NCBI RefSeq assembly: GCF_014647875.1 | Contig: NZ_BMQA01000035.1 | Span: forward strand, 1-64,000 | Length of the DNA: 64,000 nucleotides | Source of the DNA: Streptomyces brasiliensis | GTDB taxonomy: Bacteria; Actinomycetota; Actinomycetes; Streptomycetales; Streptomycetaceae | Reading direction: 5' to 3' | Part shown: positions 44,109 through 52,671 of the stretch, piece by piece | Position numbering within the stretch: the first letter of the stretch is position 1 | How the letters are laid out: each line of letters opens with the position of its first letter | Program-made: the position numbers and the translations under genes | The notes under the pieces: generated by a model | Seen by the model: the letters and a program-made list of their open reading frames with translations, nothing else | What the model was told of the DNA's origin: nothing | The model's database searches: none

Positions 44109-46471
44109 GACCTGCCGGCAACGGCCCACCCGGCGGAGAGAGGGCATCGAAGCGCCCGAGAATCACCGCGCGGACGCTTCGCGCGGGCCTGACCTCCCTG
44201 CTCGCCGCCCTGCTCGTGGGGTCGCTCGCCCCGGCCGCACACGCGGCGGCCCTGCCGAAGCCGTCCCCGGCGGCCGCGGTCTCGGCTGCCGGTCAGTCCT
44301 GGCCGGGCAACTTGCCGAACACAACGGGCGGCAAGGACTACTACATCGACGCCACGCACGGCCACGACGACGCGGCCGGCACCTCCCCGAAGATCGCCTG
44401 GCGCAGCCTGGCCAAGGCGAACGCGACGACGTTCAAGCCTGGCGACCGCATCCTGCTCAAGGCCGGTGAGCAGTGGCAGGACGAGCAGTTGTGGCCGAAG
44501 GGCTCGGGCAGCGCGGGCAAGCCGATCACGATCTCGGCGTACGGCGACCCACACGCCGGCCGCCCCTACATCGCGACGAACGGCAAGGTTCCCAGCCCGT
44601 TCAACGCGGACGGCACGAAGAACCCGAAGACCGTCGGTCTGACCGGCGCCATCGTGCTGCGCAACCAGCAGTACTGGGACGTCGACAGCGTGGAGCTGTC
44701 CAACGACGACGACTTCGCCACCGACATCACCACCGGCTCGTACGTCCGTGACGGAATCATGGTCTCGATCAACGCCGACCTGCTGAAGGACGGCGAGGAC
44801 AGCATCATGGACCATTTCCGGATATCGAACATCTACGTCCACAACCTCGACGGCCCGAGCAGCTGGCAGAAGATCCACTACGGTGGTGTCGACTTCCAGG
44901 TCTTCGGCAGCAAGAGCTACAAGGACTACGGGACGGGCGGCTACTACTTCAAGGACGTCCGGATCGAGGACAACACCTTCGAGAACGTGGAACTGCACGC
45001 TGTCCAGTTCGCGTTCAACTGGTTCGGCGCCGACAGCGCCGACTCGGGCCAGTACGACGAGAGCGGTAAGTGGCACGACGGCTGGGAGCAGCTGTGGGTG
45101 CGCACCCGCGACCTGTACAGCCGTGACGTCTACATCGGCCACAACTACGCCGAGAGCATCGGCCAGGGCGCCTTCCAACTCGCCGACACCCAGCGGATGA
45201 CGGTCGAGTACAACGAGGTCAACGGGTTCCTGAAGCGCTACGACGCGGTGTCCTGCGCGCTCTACCTGTGGGCGGGCGCCGATTCGACCATGCAGTACAA
45301 CGAGGTCTACGGCGGTCCGGACAACGAGTACGACGGCACCCCCTGGGACCTGGAGTACACGAACTTCAACGTCACGTACCAGTACAACTACTCGCACGAC
45401 AACGCGGCGGGCTGGATGGCCTACATGGGCAACAGCTCGAACTCGGTGGCTCGTTACAACCTGAGCGTCAATGACAACGGTGTCCTGGTGAAGAACATGC
45501 TGTCGACGAACTACTCGCCGACCTACTTCGCGAACAACACCTTCGTCTACGACGGCGCCGACCTCGACTACGTCCACGACGAGACGTTCCTGAGCCGCGT
45601 CCACTTCCTGAACAACATCTTCTACAACACCTCGAAGACGGCCCCGACGACGTGGTACCGCCGCACCGGCGCGCTGCGGCAGGCCGTGTTCGCCAACAAC
45701 GACTACTACGAGGCGAGCGGCAAACACTCCGCCCAGGAGCCGGCCGACCCGGACGGGCTGCGGGCCGACCCGAAGTTCACCGGTGACCCCGCGGACTACG
45801 TCACCGGGGCGGGCGTGGACAGGATCAGGAAGGCTGCCGCGCACTTCTCGCTGAGCAAGGACTCGCCGTTGATCGACGCGGGCCGCTACAACGCGCACCT
45901 GGGCACCGCGGACTTCCTCGGTACGCACCTCTACTACGGCGACGCGCCGGACATCGGCATCGCCGAGGCGCCCCTCGGCAAGCGGGTCGCCCACCCGGTC
46001 GACGACGATCCGATCGAGGAGGAGACCGACGACCGGGTGAACCTCGCGCTGGGCAAGACGGTCACCGCCAGCTCCACCCACCCCGGGGCGAACGGCACGC
46101 TCACCGCGGACAAGCTGACCGACGGCGACCTGACGACCCGTTGGGCAGCGGCCGATGACGCCACATATCCGATCACACTCGACATCAACTTCGGTTCGGA
46201 CACCACCTTCGACGAGGTCTACCTGGATGAGTACACCGACGCGGGCACCAACCCGCGGGTGCAGTCGTTCGAGCTGCAGCGCTGGGATCCCGGTACCGGC
46301 CAGTGGGTGACCTTCGCGAGCCGCGAAAACGGTATCGGGCACGACCTCACGGTGACCGGCTTCAGCAGTGTCACGACCTCCCGGCTTCGGGTGTCGCTCA
46401 CCGGGCAGATCGCGACGGAGACCTACACCCCGACCTTGACCGAAATCGCTGTGTACCACACCGGCAAGTAG
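44105..46471 (+). CDS. Secreted parallel beta-helix protein with F5/8-type C-domain
   Basis: 788 residues. Signal peptide with cleavage after AHA (~47). Residues ~75-600 form a right-handed parallel beta-helix as in polysaccharide lyases and some glycosidases (repeats such as RNQQYWDVDSVELSNDDDFA, FRISNIYVHNLDG, DVYIGHNYAESIGQGAFQLA, NVTYQYNYSHDNAAGWMAYM). The C-terminal ~145 residues (from NLALGKTVTASSTHP) are a discoidin/F5-8 carbohydrate-binding domain. The catalytic activity cannot be read, but the place at the end of a fucosidase operon suggests an extracellular lyase or glycosidase that opens the fucosylated polymer. Coupled to the foldase gene by ATGA. Confidence 0.88.
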   Translation: MRPAGNGPPGGERASKRPRITARTLRAGLTSLLAALLVGSLAPAAHAAALPKPSPAAAVSAAGQSWPGNLPNTTGGKDYYIDATHGHDDAAGTSPKIAWRSLAKANATTFKPGDRILLKAGEQWQDEQLWPKGSGSAGKPITISAYGDPHAGRPYIATNGKVPSPFNADGTKNPKTVGLTGAIVLRNQQYWDVDSVELSNDDDFATDITTGSYVRDGIMVSINADLLKDGEDSIMDHFRISNIYVHNLDGPSSWQKIHYGGVDFQVFGSKSYKDYGTGGYYFKDVRIEDNTFENVELHAVQFAFNWFGADSADSGQYDESGKWHDGWEQLWVRTRDLYSRDVYIGHNYAESIGQGAFQLADTQRMTVEYNEVNGFLKRYDAVSCALYLWAGADSTMQYNEVYGGPDNEYDGTPWDLEYTNFNVTYQYNYSHDNAAGWMAYMGNSSNSVARYNLSVNDNGVLVKNMLSTNYSPTYFANNTFVYDGADLDYVHDETFLSRVHFLNNIFYNTSKTAPTTWYRRTGALRQAVFANNDYYEASGKHSAQEPADPDGLRADPKFTGDPADYVTGAGVDRIRKAAAHFSLSKDSPLIDAGRYNAHLGTADFLGTHLYYGDAPDIGIAEAPLGKRVAHPVDDDPIEEETDDRVNLALGKTVTASSTHPGANGTLTADKLTDGDLTTRWAAADDATYPITLDINFGSDTTFDEVYLDEYTDAGTNPRVQSFELQRWDPGTGQWVTFASRENGIGHDLTVTGFSSVTTSRLRVSLTGQIATETYTPTLTEIAVYHTGK

Positions 46472-46493
46472 GCCGGAGCGTGTAACAACAACG

Positions 46494-46523
46494 GGCGGGT
46501 GGACGCCCCTGCGTCCACCCGCC
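46494..46523 (+). terminator. Terminator of the glycan operon
   Basis: GGCGGGTGGACGC (46494-46506) pairs perfectly with 46511-46523 around CCCT, 22 bases after the stop of the beta-helix gene. Between it and 46750 is a short piece with GGCTTTGCTGCACAAAGC, which looks like the end of a lost IS. Confidence 0.85.
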
Positions 46524-46750
46524 TCTGAGGCGGCCCGTGACGAGCGGGTCGCTGGGGCCGCCGATGCACCTGCCGGCCCGAAAGACGCCCGCTGCTGTCA
46601 CCGGCCCGGTGAACGTGTCTCGATAGGGGCTTTGCTGCACAAAGCACCGTCACAGTCCTGACTGCGCACCGGAAACACGATCGTCCGCCTCCCCAGCCGC
46701 TTGTCAGATTGTGCCACTCTGCGTGTTTTGGTGATGTAGCGGGTGCGTCG

Positions 46751-47542
46751 TCAGTCGGCGATCATGCCGGCGCTGAGGTTGGCGATCGCCGCGGTCATCG
46801 CGGCGGCCCGGTCGGAGGCGACGAAGGCGGCCACGTCGGCGATCTCTGCGACCGTGGGCAACTGTTTGCGCAGCGTCCGCTCCGTCATACGGGCCTGGAA
46901 CGCGTCGCGGCTGATGCCGTAGGCATCGGCGTGCAGGCTGTACACCTCCGTGAGCTGTGGGGTCTCGGGCATCCCCGCCGCGTTCAGGCATACGACGCGC
47001 ACGCCATTCGGTCCGAGCTCGGCAGCCAGACCCCGGGACAGCGCTTCGACCGCCGCCCAGGCCGGTGCCATGCCCCCCATGAGCGCGACGGCCGTACGGG
47101 AGGGACTCGCGGTGATCGTCAGAATCACACCTGATCCCTGAACGGTCATGCGGCGGCCGGCCGCTCTGGCGGTCAGGAAGTTGGCCTTGGGGTAGGTGGC
47201 GATGGGCAGGTCGAAGGCGTCGGGCGACAGGTCGACGAAGCGGGTGCCTTGAATACCTGTCTGGGGCAGGCTGATCGCATTGAAAGAGACGTCGAGGGAG
47301 CCGGCGTTCCGGACCACTGCGTCGGCGTGCGCTTCCACGGCGTCCTCGTCCATCACGTCCACCGTGGCGACGTCGGCGACGCCACCGGAGGCCTGGATCT
47401 TTTCAGCGACAGCCTCCAGCGCGGCGGTGGTGCGTCCGACGAGGAAGACCCGTGCTCCCTCCGCGGCGAAGGTGTGAGCGACCGCGCTTCCGACGGAGCC
47501 GCCCGCTCCGTAGACGATCGCGTTCTTGTTTTCAAGCAGCAC
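46751..47542 (-). CDS. SDR-family protein with altered YxxxK
   Basis: 263 residues. Rossmann start AIVYGAGGSVGSAVAHTFAA and ARVFLVGRTTAALEAVAEKI are normal. The catalytic region reads TITASPSRTAVALMGGMAPA, WAAVEAL: where YxxxK is expected there is M-A-P-A-W, so both Tyr and Lys are missing. A branch of SDR-like proteins has this form and may be inactive or use other chemistry. Isolated between the glycan operon and the IS110. Confidence 0.85.
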   Translation of the reverse strand: MLLENKNAIVYGAGGSVGSAVAHTFAAEGARVFLVGRTTAALEAVAEKIQASGGVADVATVDVMDEDAVEAHADAVVRNAGSLDVSFNAISLPQTGIQGTRFVDLSPDAFDLPIATYPKANFLTARAAGRRMTVQGSGVILTITASPSRTAVALMGGMAPAWAAVEALSRGLAAELGPNGVRVVCLNAAGMPETPQLTEVYSLHADAYGISRDAFQARMTERTLRKQLPTVAEIADVAAFVASDRAAAMTAAIANLSAGMIAD

Positions 47543-47840
47543 TGTTGCTCCCGGTTGTCGATTGGTGCGGACCTCGGTCCGTCACTGCTACCGACTCGGC
47601 GACCCGCCGAAAGGAATCGATCGAGACGGCCGGATTTCTGAGCGTCGCAGTGTCGCTGATCGGGGCAGTGGCGAGGTTCGGCATCTCAGGTCGCCGATCT
47701 GGGCGGAGAGGTAGCAGACCCGTGGGAGTCGGCGGTGGCGGCGTAGCGACGCATGCTGCGGCCAATCCGCTCGGAATCGCGTGGAACAGGGACGAGACCG
47801 GCGGGACCGGTGACCCCTGCGAGGCGGCTGGCGTTGCCAA
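47543..47840. other. Intergenic stretch, no gene seen
   Basis: No coding frame or clear regulatory motif could be supported in these bases; the upstream region of the minus-strand SDR gene should lie at its start. Confidence 0.35.
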
Positions 47841-48204
47841 GGGTCATGTCCCACCGGTGCAGGTAACGAACTCTGGGCCGAGTGCCGGGCCCATGCGCGG
47901 CATGCTCAGGATGACCTCCGCGTCCCGATGCTCGCCGAACCGGCTGCCCAGCTGCCGCTGCCCGTTACCTTCTTCGTGGCCCCGCAATGGGGCTCCCGGC
48001 CTCCGGTCCCGGCATGATTCTGCTGCCCAGTCAGTCATGATCGAAAGGGTGCTGTCACCGGGCACGGAGGCATTGGCAGACCGCTGATCAGGGGCATGGG
48101 CGCTGAACCCGCACCGGGTGAGGCAGGCTCTCCGTAACGTGGATGCCGGCACGCTGATGCCGCAGGCAGGCCGGGATGGTTCGGAGCTGGGGAGCGAGGA
48201 TCAC
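47841..48204 (+). ncRNA. Candidate guide (bridge) RNA region of IS110
   Basis: The non-coding left end of the IS110 element lies directly upstream of the transposase. Elements of the IS110 group have been shown to express a structured bridge RNA from this place that pairs with target and donor DNA. The stretch is rich in short inverted repeats (for example GCATGATT/CAGTCATG near 48014-48038). I cannot fold it reliably by eye or fix its ends; coordinates are outer limits. Confidence 0.35.
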
Positions 48205-49407
48205 GTGACCAAGGACGAGACCGTCGACGTCTATCTGGGCCTGGACGTCGGCAAGGGCGAGCACCACGCCACCGCCCTCACCCCGGCCGGGAAGAAGGCC
48301 TTCGACAAGCCCCTGCCCAACACTGAGCCCAAGCTGCGTGAGCTGTTCGCCAAGCTGCAGGCCAGGCACGGCACCGTGCTCGTCGTGGTCGACCAGCCTG
48401 CCTCCATAGGCGCCCTTCCACTGGCGGTCGCCCGGGATATGGGCTGCCAGGTCGCCTACCTGCCGGGATTGACGATGCGTCGGATCGCGGACCTGTATCC
48501 GGGTGAGGCCAAGACCGACGCGAGAGACGCCTATGTCATCGCCGACGCGGCCCGCTCGATGCCGCACACGCTCCGCGCCATCGACCCGGCTGATGAAACC
48601 ACAGCCGAACTGCAGATGATCACTGGCTTCGACGACGACCTGACTACCGAGACCACCCGCATCAAGAACCGCCTGCGCGGCCTGCTCACCCAGATCCACC
48701 CCTCCCTCGAGCAAGTCCTGGGCCCACGCCTGGACCATCCCGCCGTCCTGGCCCTGCTGGAGCGCTTCGGCTCACCCGCTCAGATCCGCAAGGCCGGGCG
48801 CCGCCGCCTGGTCACCCTGCTGCGGCCGAAGGCACCGCGGATGGCCGAGCGCCTGGTGGACGACATCTTCACCGCACTCGACGAGCAGACCGTCGTCGTC
48901 CCCGGGACCGAGGCCGCAGCACTGATCGTTCCCAGCCTCGCCTCCTCCCTCGCCGCCGTCCTCGACCAGCGCAAGGTCCTCGCCATCCGGATCGAGCAAC
49001 TGCTGGAGGCACACCCTCTTTCCCAGGTCCTGACCTCCATGCCCGGCGTCGGGGTCAGGACCGCAGCCCGCATCCTCATCGACGTCGGCGACGGCACCGC
49101 GTTCCCTACCGCCGGGCACCTGGCCGCCTATGCCGGCCTCGCCCCGGTCACCCGGTCCTCCGGCTCCTCCATCCGCGGCGAGCATCCCGCCCGGCGCGGC
49201 AATAGGCAGCTCAAACGCGCCCTCTATCTCGCCGCGTTCGCCTCGCTCAAACAGCCAGAGTCCCGCGCCTATTACGACAAGAAGCGCAAGGAAGGAAAGC
49301 ACCACGTCGCAGCCGTCATCGCGCTTGCCCGACGACGGATCGACGTGCTGTTCGCGATGCTCCGCGACGGCACCTTCTACCAGGCCCCAGCCGTCACATC
49401 AGCTTGA
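48205..49407 (+). mobile_element. IS110-family element, complete transposase
   Basis: 400-residue transposase from GTG 48205 (GGGGAGCGAGG upstream). N-terminal RuvC-like DEDD domain begins VYLGLDVGKGEHHATAL with D14, continues YPGEAKTDARDAYVIADAAR; C-terminal Tnp20 domain has LTSMPGVGVRTAARILIDVG, AAYAGLAPVTRSSGSSIRGE and RGNRQLKRALYLAAFASL. No frameshift. IS110 elements have no ordinary terminal repeats, so the ends are not fixed by sequence. Probably still active. Confidence 0.93.
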
Positions 49408-49743
49408 CGAAGACCATAGGGGCCCCCTTTCGGTTTGGAAGATCTCATCACCGGTCTTCCGGCCAGGCGGATCCTCACCGGCCGACAGCCGCCAGGGACC
49501 AGCTGGCGGAGCTCTCACCGGTCGTACAACAGGCCCTGCCACTCACCCGGGCCCCTGGTGCACCTGAAGGGCGGGCGCTACCACGGCGCCGACGCCCACC
49601 GCGGATGTTCCGCCACGACGCGAATCCGTCCGTTCCACGTGCATTCCTGACGGCATCACTGTGATCACGAGACGGGCGCTGGAGCCAATAGGTCTCCGGC
49701 GAGGCCTCGCAGGGCGTCACGTCGTCGTTGCGGTCGCATTGCC
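49408..49743. other. Downstream flank of IS110, no gene seen
   Basis: No supported coding frame on either strand. It should contain the right end of the IS110 element; a run GGGGCCCCC is at 49420-49428. Confidence 0.35.
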
Positions 49744-50316
49744 TCAACCGGCTGAGGACAGGCCGCGCTTCGCGGCGGATGCGATGTGATGGCGTGTCAC
49801 CTTGACGATCTCGTCCCAGAACGGCTTGGCGGTGAGGTAGGTGCCGAGCGCGGCGAGGACGCCGAGGGAGACGTCGACGCTGAGGCGTCCTTGCTCGGCC
49901 CAGTAGACGTCACGCAGGTCGAGCAGCAGGGCGAACTCATCGGTGATCAGGGCGGTTCCGGCGCCGTAGGCAGCGGCGACCGCGGGGTGGCCGACGGCCC
50001 GTTCGTCGCCGCGAACGGCGATCAGCCCTATCCCGGCCAGCGTTGCGATACCGAAGTTGTAGTGGTGCAGGTGTTCACCGCCGGCGGAGATGTTGCCCCA
50101 GGGCAGCCAGCCGCCCCGGATACCGTGCGTGATCAGCCGCACCGTGCCCCATGTCGTGCCGAAGGACGCCCACGTGACGATGAGCGACCGTTTGGTCGGG
50201 GTGAGATTCCGGTCCGCGACCTCGCGCCATCGCGCGACCAGCCGCGGTCGGGCGGCTGTGAGCGGGCCCTCGGTTGCTACGCCCACGGGGTGCATTCCTG
50301 CCGTCGGCCCGCTCAT
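49744..50316 (-). CDS. Integral membrane protein, unknown
   Basis: 190 residues from ATG 50316, overlapping the stop of the upstream gene (ATGA). After a 40-residue cytoplasmic part come several hydrophobic segments (SLIVTWASFGTTWGTVRLIT, YNFGIATLAGIGLIAV, VDVSLGVLAALGTYLTAK). A HLHHYNFG motif and acidic DEFALLLDLRDVYW between helices could bind metal or a cofactor. I know no function for this protein; related forms exist in actinomycetes. Confidence 0.75.
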   Translation of the reverse strand: MSGPTAGMHPVGVATEGPLTAARPRLVARWREVADRNLTPTKRSLIVTWASFGTTWGTVRLITHGIRGGWLPWGNISAGGEHLHHYNFGIATLAGIGLIAVRGDERAVGHPAVAAAYGAGTALITDEFALLLDLRDVYWAEQGRLSVDVSLGVLAALGTYLTAKPFWDEIVKVTRHHIASAAKRGLSSAG

Positions 50317-50558
50317 GCCCCGCGCTCCCCACGCTGGGCGTCGGTCGGCGCACCGGCAAGGCTTGCGGCGACGACGGCGGCCACCACTTCCATACAGAGG
50401 TGGCAGTAATCCTCGCGCTCCATCGCGCCTTCTGGTGTGACGGTCGCCTTCCTGGTCAGCGGCCGGCCGCACAGAGAAAAGTCATCATGATCGAGAACGT
50501 GCCAGAGCAGCACTGGGCCGTTCTCGGTGGTCAGTTGATCGGCGCGCATGTTGTACAT
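50313..50558 (-). CDS. Small protein with Cys/His motifs
   Basis: 81 residues from ATG 50558 (GGGGG upstream): MYNMRADQLTTENGPVLLWH, DHDDFSLCGRPLT, DYCHLCMEVVAAVVAASL. The cysteines in SLCG and YCHLC may hold a metal. It overlaps the membrane protein gene by four bases. An alternative start is ATG 50612. No family recognised. Confidence 0.6.
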   Translation of the reverse strand: MYNMRADQLTTENGPVLLWHVLDHDDFSLCGRPLTRKATVTPEGAMEREDYCHLCMEVVAAVVAASLAGAPTDAQRGERGA

Positions 50559-50754
50559 CAGCCAACCCCCACACGAATGCGGTTGCGGTTCACCCACAAT
50601 GAGACGGCCCATTCGCCCGAACCGGCGAGCCGGAGCCGCCGAACGGGTGAACCCTGATCGCGCCAGACGGACGTACCCGGCTGGCCCGAGGCGACTGGCG
50701 CTTCACCCTCTGACGACCCCGACCGGCCCCGTCTGTGCGCTCCCCCCGTGGCGG

Positions 50755-50994
50755 ATGGGGGCCTTCCACTGCCCGCGATGCCTCCTCGACGACTTCACCA
50801 CCGAGGGCAAGTCCATCGAGTGGCCCCGCATCCTCCTGGCCAGCGCCAAAGCCGCAGAGGTCATCGCCTTGACCATCGGCAAGTACGGCTCGGCCCGCCA
50901 CACCGCCTACCGGCTGCGCTTCGGCATCACGATCGACCTGTACACGGTCGGCGACCTTACCCACTTCGTCGCCGCCGGGCAGAACGGCGGCTGA
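50755..50994 (+). CDS. Small hypothetical protein with CxxC
   Basis: 79 residues from ATG 50755 (GGCGG upstream): MGAFHCPRCLLDDFTTEGKS, ILLASAKAAEVIALTIGKYG, LYTVGDLTHFVAAGQ. The CPRC pair is typical of a small zinc knuckle. It lies 143 bases before dprA on the same strand and could belong to the same unit. Function unknown. Confidence 0.5.
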   Translation: MGAFHCPRCLLDDFTTEGKSIEWPRILLASAKAAEVIALTIGKYGSARHTAYRLRFGITIDLYTVGDLTHFVAAGQNGG

Positions 50995-51137
50995 GCCAGT
51001 GCCTCGTCCGGCATGTCCGGCCCGCCCGCACCCCTTCGCGGCCCGTGAACGCCATGATGAAGGTGGCCCGAGTACACCGCTTCATCCTTCGCTTCATCCT
51101 TCGAACATCCCGGGGCCGCGAGTAGAAGGACCCCCCG

Positions 51138-52105
51138 ATGGACCTCGATATCACCGCTGACCAGCACGATCTGCTGACGCTGTGCGCGCTGCGCATCGGC
51201 AGCTCCACCTCGACTGGAGCCTGCTCGCACGCAGCGCCCAGAGCCCCGAGGGCCTGGCCGCGCTCATGGACGGGCAGGTGCGCGAGGACTCCGGCGCCGC
51301 CACCAAGAGCCGGCCCCTGCTGCAGCAGGGCCTGATTGCCGGCTCGACGACGCCCGCGCCCGCGTCGACGACGAGCTGGCCGCGGCCGGGAGGGCGGGCG
51401 GGCGCCCGTCTGGTCATCGTCCTCGACGAGGACTACCCGGCGAACCTGCGCATGATCGGCAACCTCCCGCCGTTACTCTTCTACCGCGGCGAGCTTGACC
51501 CGTGCGACGCCCGCTCCATTGCTGTCGTCGGCACCCGCCAGGCCTCCGAGGACGGACTGAGGCGGGCCGCCCGGATGGCCCGCGAGCTCGTCGAACACGA
51601 CGTCGTGATCGCCAGCGGACTCGCCAAGGGCGTCGACGCCGCCGCCCACCAAGCCACCCTCACCGCCGGCGGCCGCACCTTCGCCGTCATGGCCACCGGC
51701 ATTGCTGCGCCCATCCACCCGGCCGAGAACCGGCCGCTCGCCAAGGCCATCCTCGCCTCCGGCGGCGCGCTGGTGAGCCAGTTCTGGCCCACCAGCCCCC
51801 CGGCGAAGTACACGTTCCCGCGCCGCAACGTCGTCACCTCCGGCACCACGCTGGGCAGCGTCGTGATCGAAGTCTCCAGCACCCCCGGCGCCAAGATGCA
51901 GGCACGTCTGGCCGCCGAGCACGGCAAGCTCGTTTTCCTGATCAGGTCCCTTGCCGACGCCCAGCCCTGGGCCAAGAAGATGGTCGACGAGGACCGGGCG
52001 ATCCTGGTCACCCAGTCCAGCGACATCACCGAACGCCTCGCACGTGCCGCCGACATCCAGCGCGCCGGCCAGCAGCGACAGCAGCTCGCCTTGGCCGGCC
52101 TGTGA
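51138..52105 (+). CDS. dprA: DprA-like SLOG-domain protein with frame disturbances
   Basis: The Rossmann (SLOG) domain is complete: LFYRGELDPCDARSIAVVGT, RQASEDGLRRAARMARELVE, SGLAKGVDAAAHQATL, SQFWPTSPPAKYTFPRRNVV, and it ends LALAGL. DprA binds single-stranded DNA and loads RecA in natural transformation. The N-terminal part is broken: MDLDITADQHDLLTLCALRI is in one frame, WSLLARSAQSPEGLAALMDG in the next, and ~60 bases (RLDDARARVDDELAAAGRAG) in a third before the main frame returns near 51395. Either real indels or sequencing errors in GC-rich DNA. The stop overlaps the next gene (GTGA). Confidence 0.8.
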
Positions 52106-52671
52106 CGACAGGTCTGCCCGAACCGGCAGGCTTTCCCGAGTGCCCGGCGTGCGCTTACGTCGTCACCGGCACCGCACGCCTGTGCTCCGACTGCGCTGGG
52201 CGCACCCTCCAGCCCGTCTCCGGCAGCCACTGCTCGTCCTGCTCCCAGGCCGTCGCGCCCGGCAGACCGTGCGGCAACCGGCTCTGTGCGCTGCCGGTCT
52301 CTAAGCGGGGGTTCTCCCGCGTCGACGCGGTGGCCGTGTACCCCGGAGTCCTCCGCGACAAGATCCACCGACTCAAGTACGACGGGGCACACGGCTGGGC
52401 GATGATTTTCGGCAGGCCGCTGGTCGGCTGGATGGAGAGCCACCCTGAGCAGATGGAGGGCGTCGACCACGTCGTGGGCAACCCGACCGCTGCCGGTCGC
52501 CAGCCGCTCCAGCACATCGAGGCGATCATGAATGCCGCCTCGCGCACCGCCGCATGGACGGCCACCTCGTCGAACGCCCGGCGACCCTCGCGGCTGATCG
52601 AAGCCGCGAGGACCGGGCCGGCCGCCAGGCGCGGGACTATTGCCCGGTGCGGGCGCGCAAGGCTTCCGTGA
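52102..52671 (+). pseudogene. ComF-type phosphoribosyltransferase, 3-prime end lost
   Basis: GTG 52102 overlaps the dprA stop. The N-terminal zinc region is clear (FPECPACAYV, RLCSDCAG, CSSCSQAV, CGNRLC), followed by VYPGVLRDKIHRLKYDGAHG and VDHVVGNPTAAGRQPLQ. After about residue 150 the expected PRPP-binding DDVxTTG motif never appears; the reading turns into low-complexity sequence and converges on the MerR gene at 52637. It is probably truncated or frameshifted. Confidence 0.7.

Noticed and set aside
43925..46459. 844-codon minus-strand frame opposite the beta-helix gene
   Set aside because: Valine/arginine-rich antisense translation typical of high-GC shadows.
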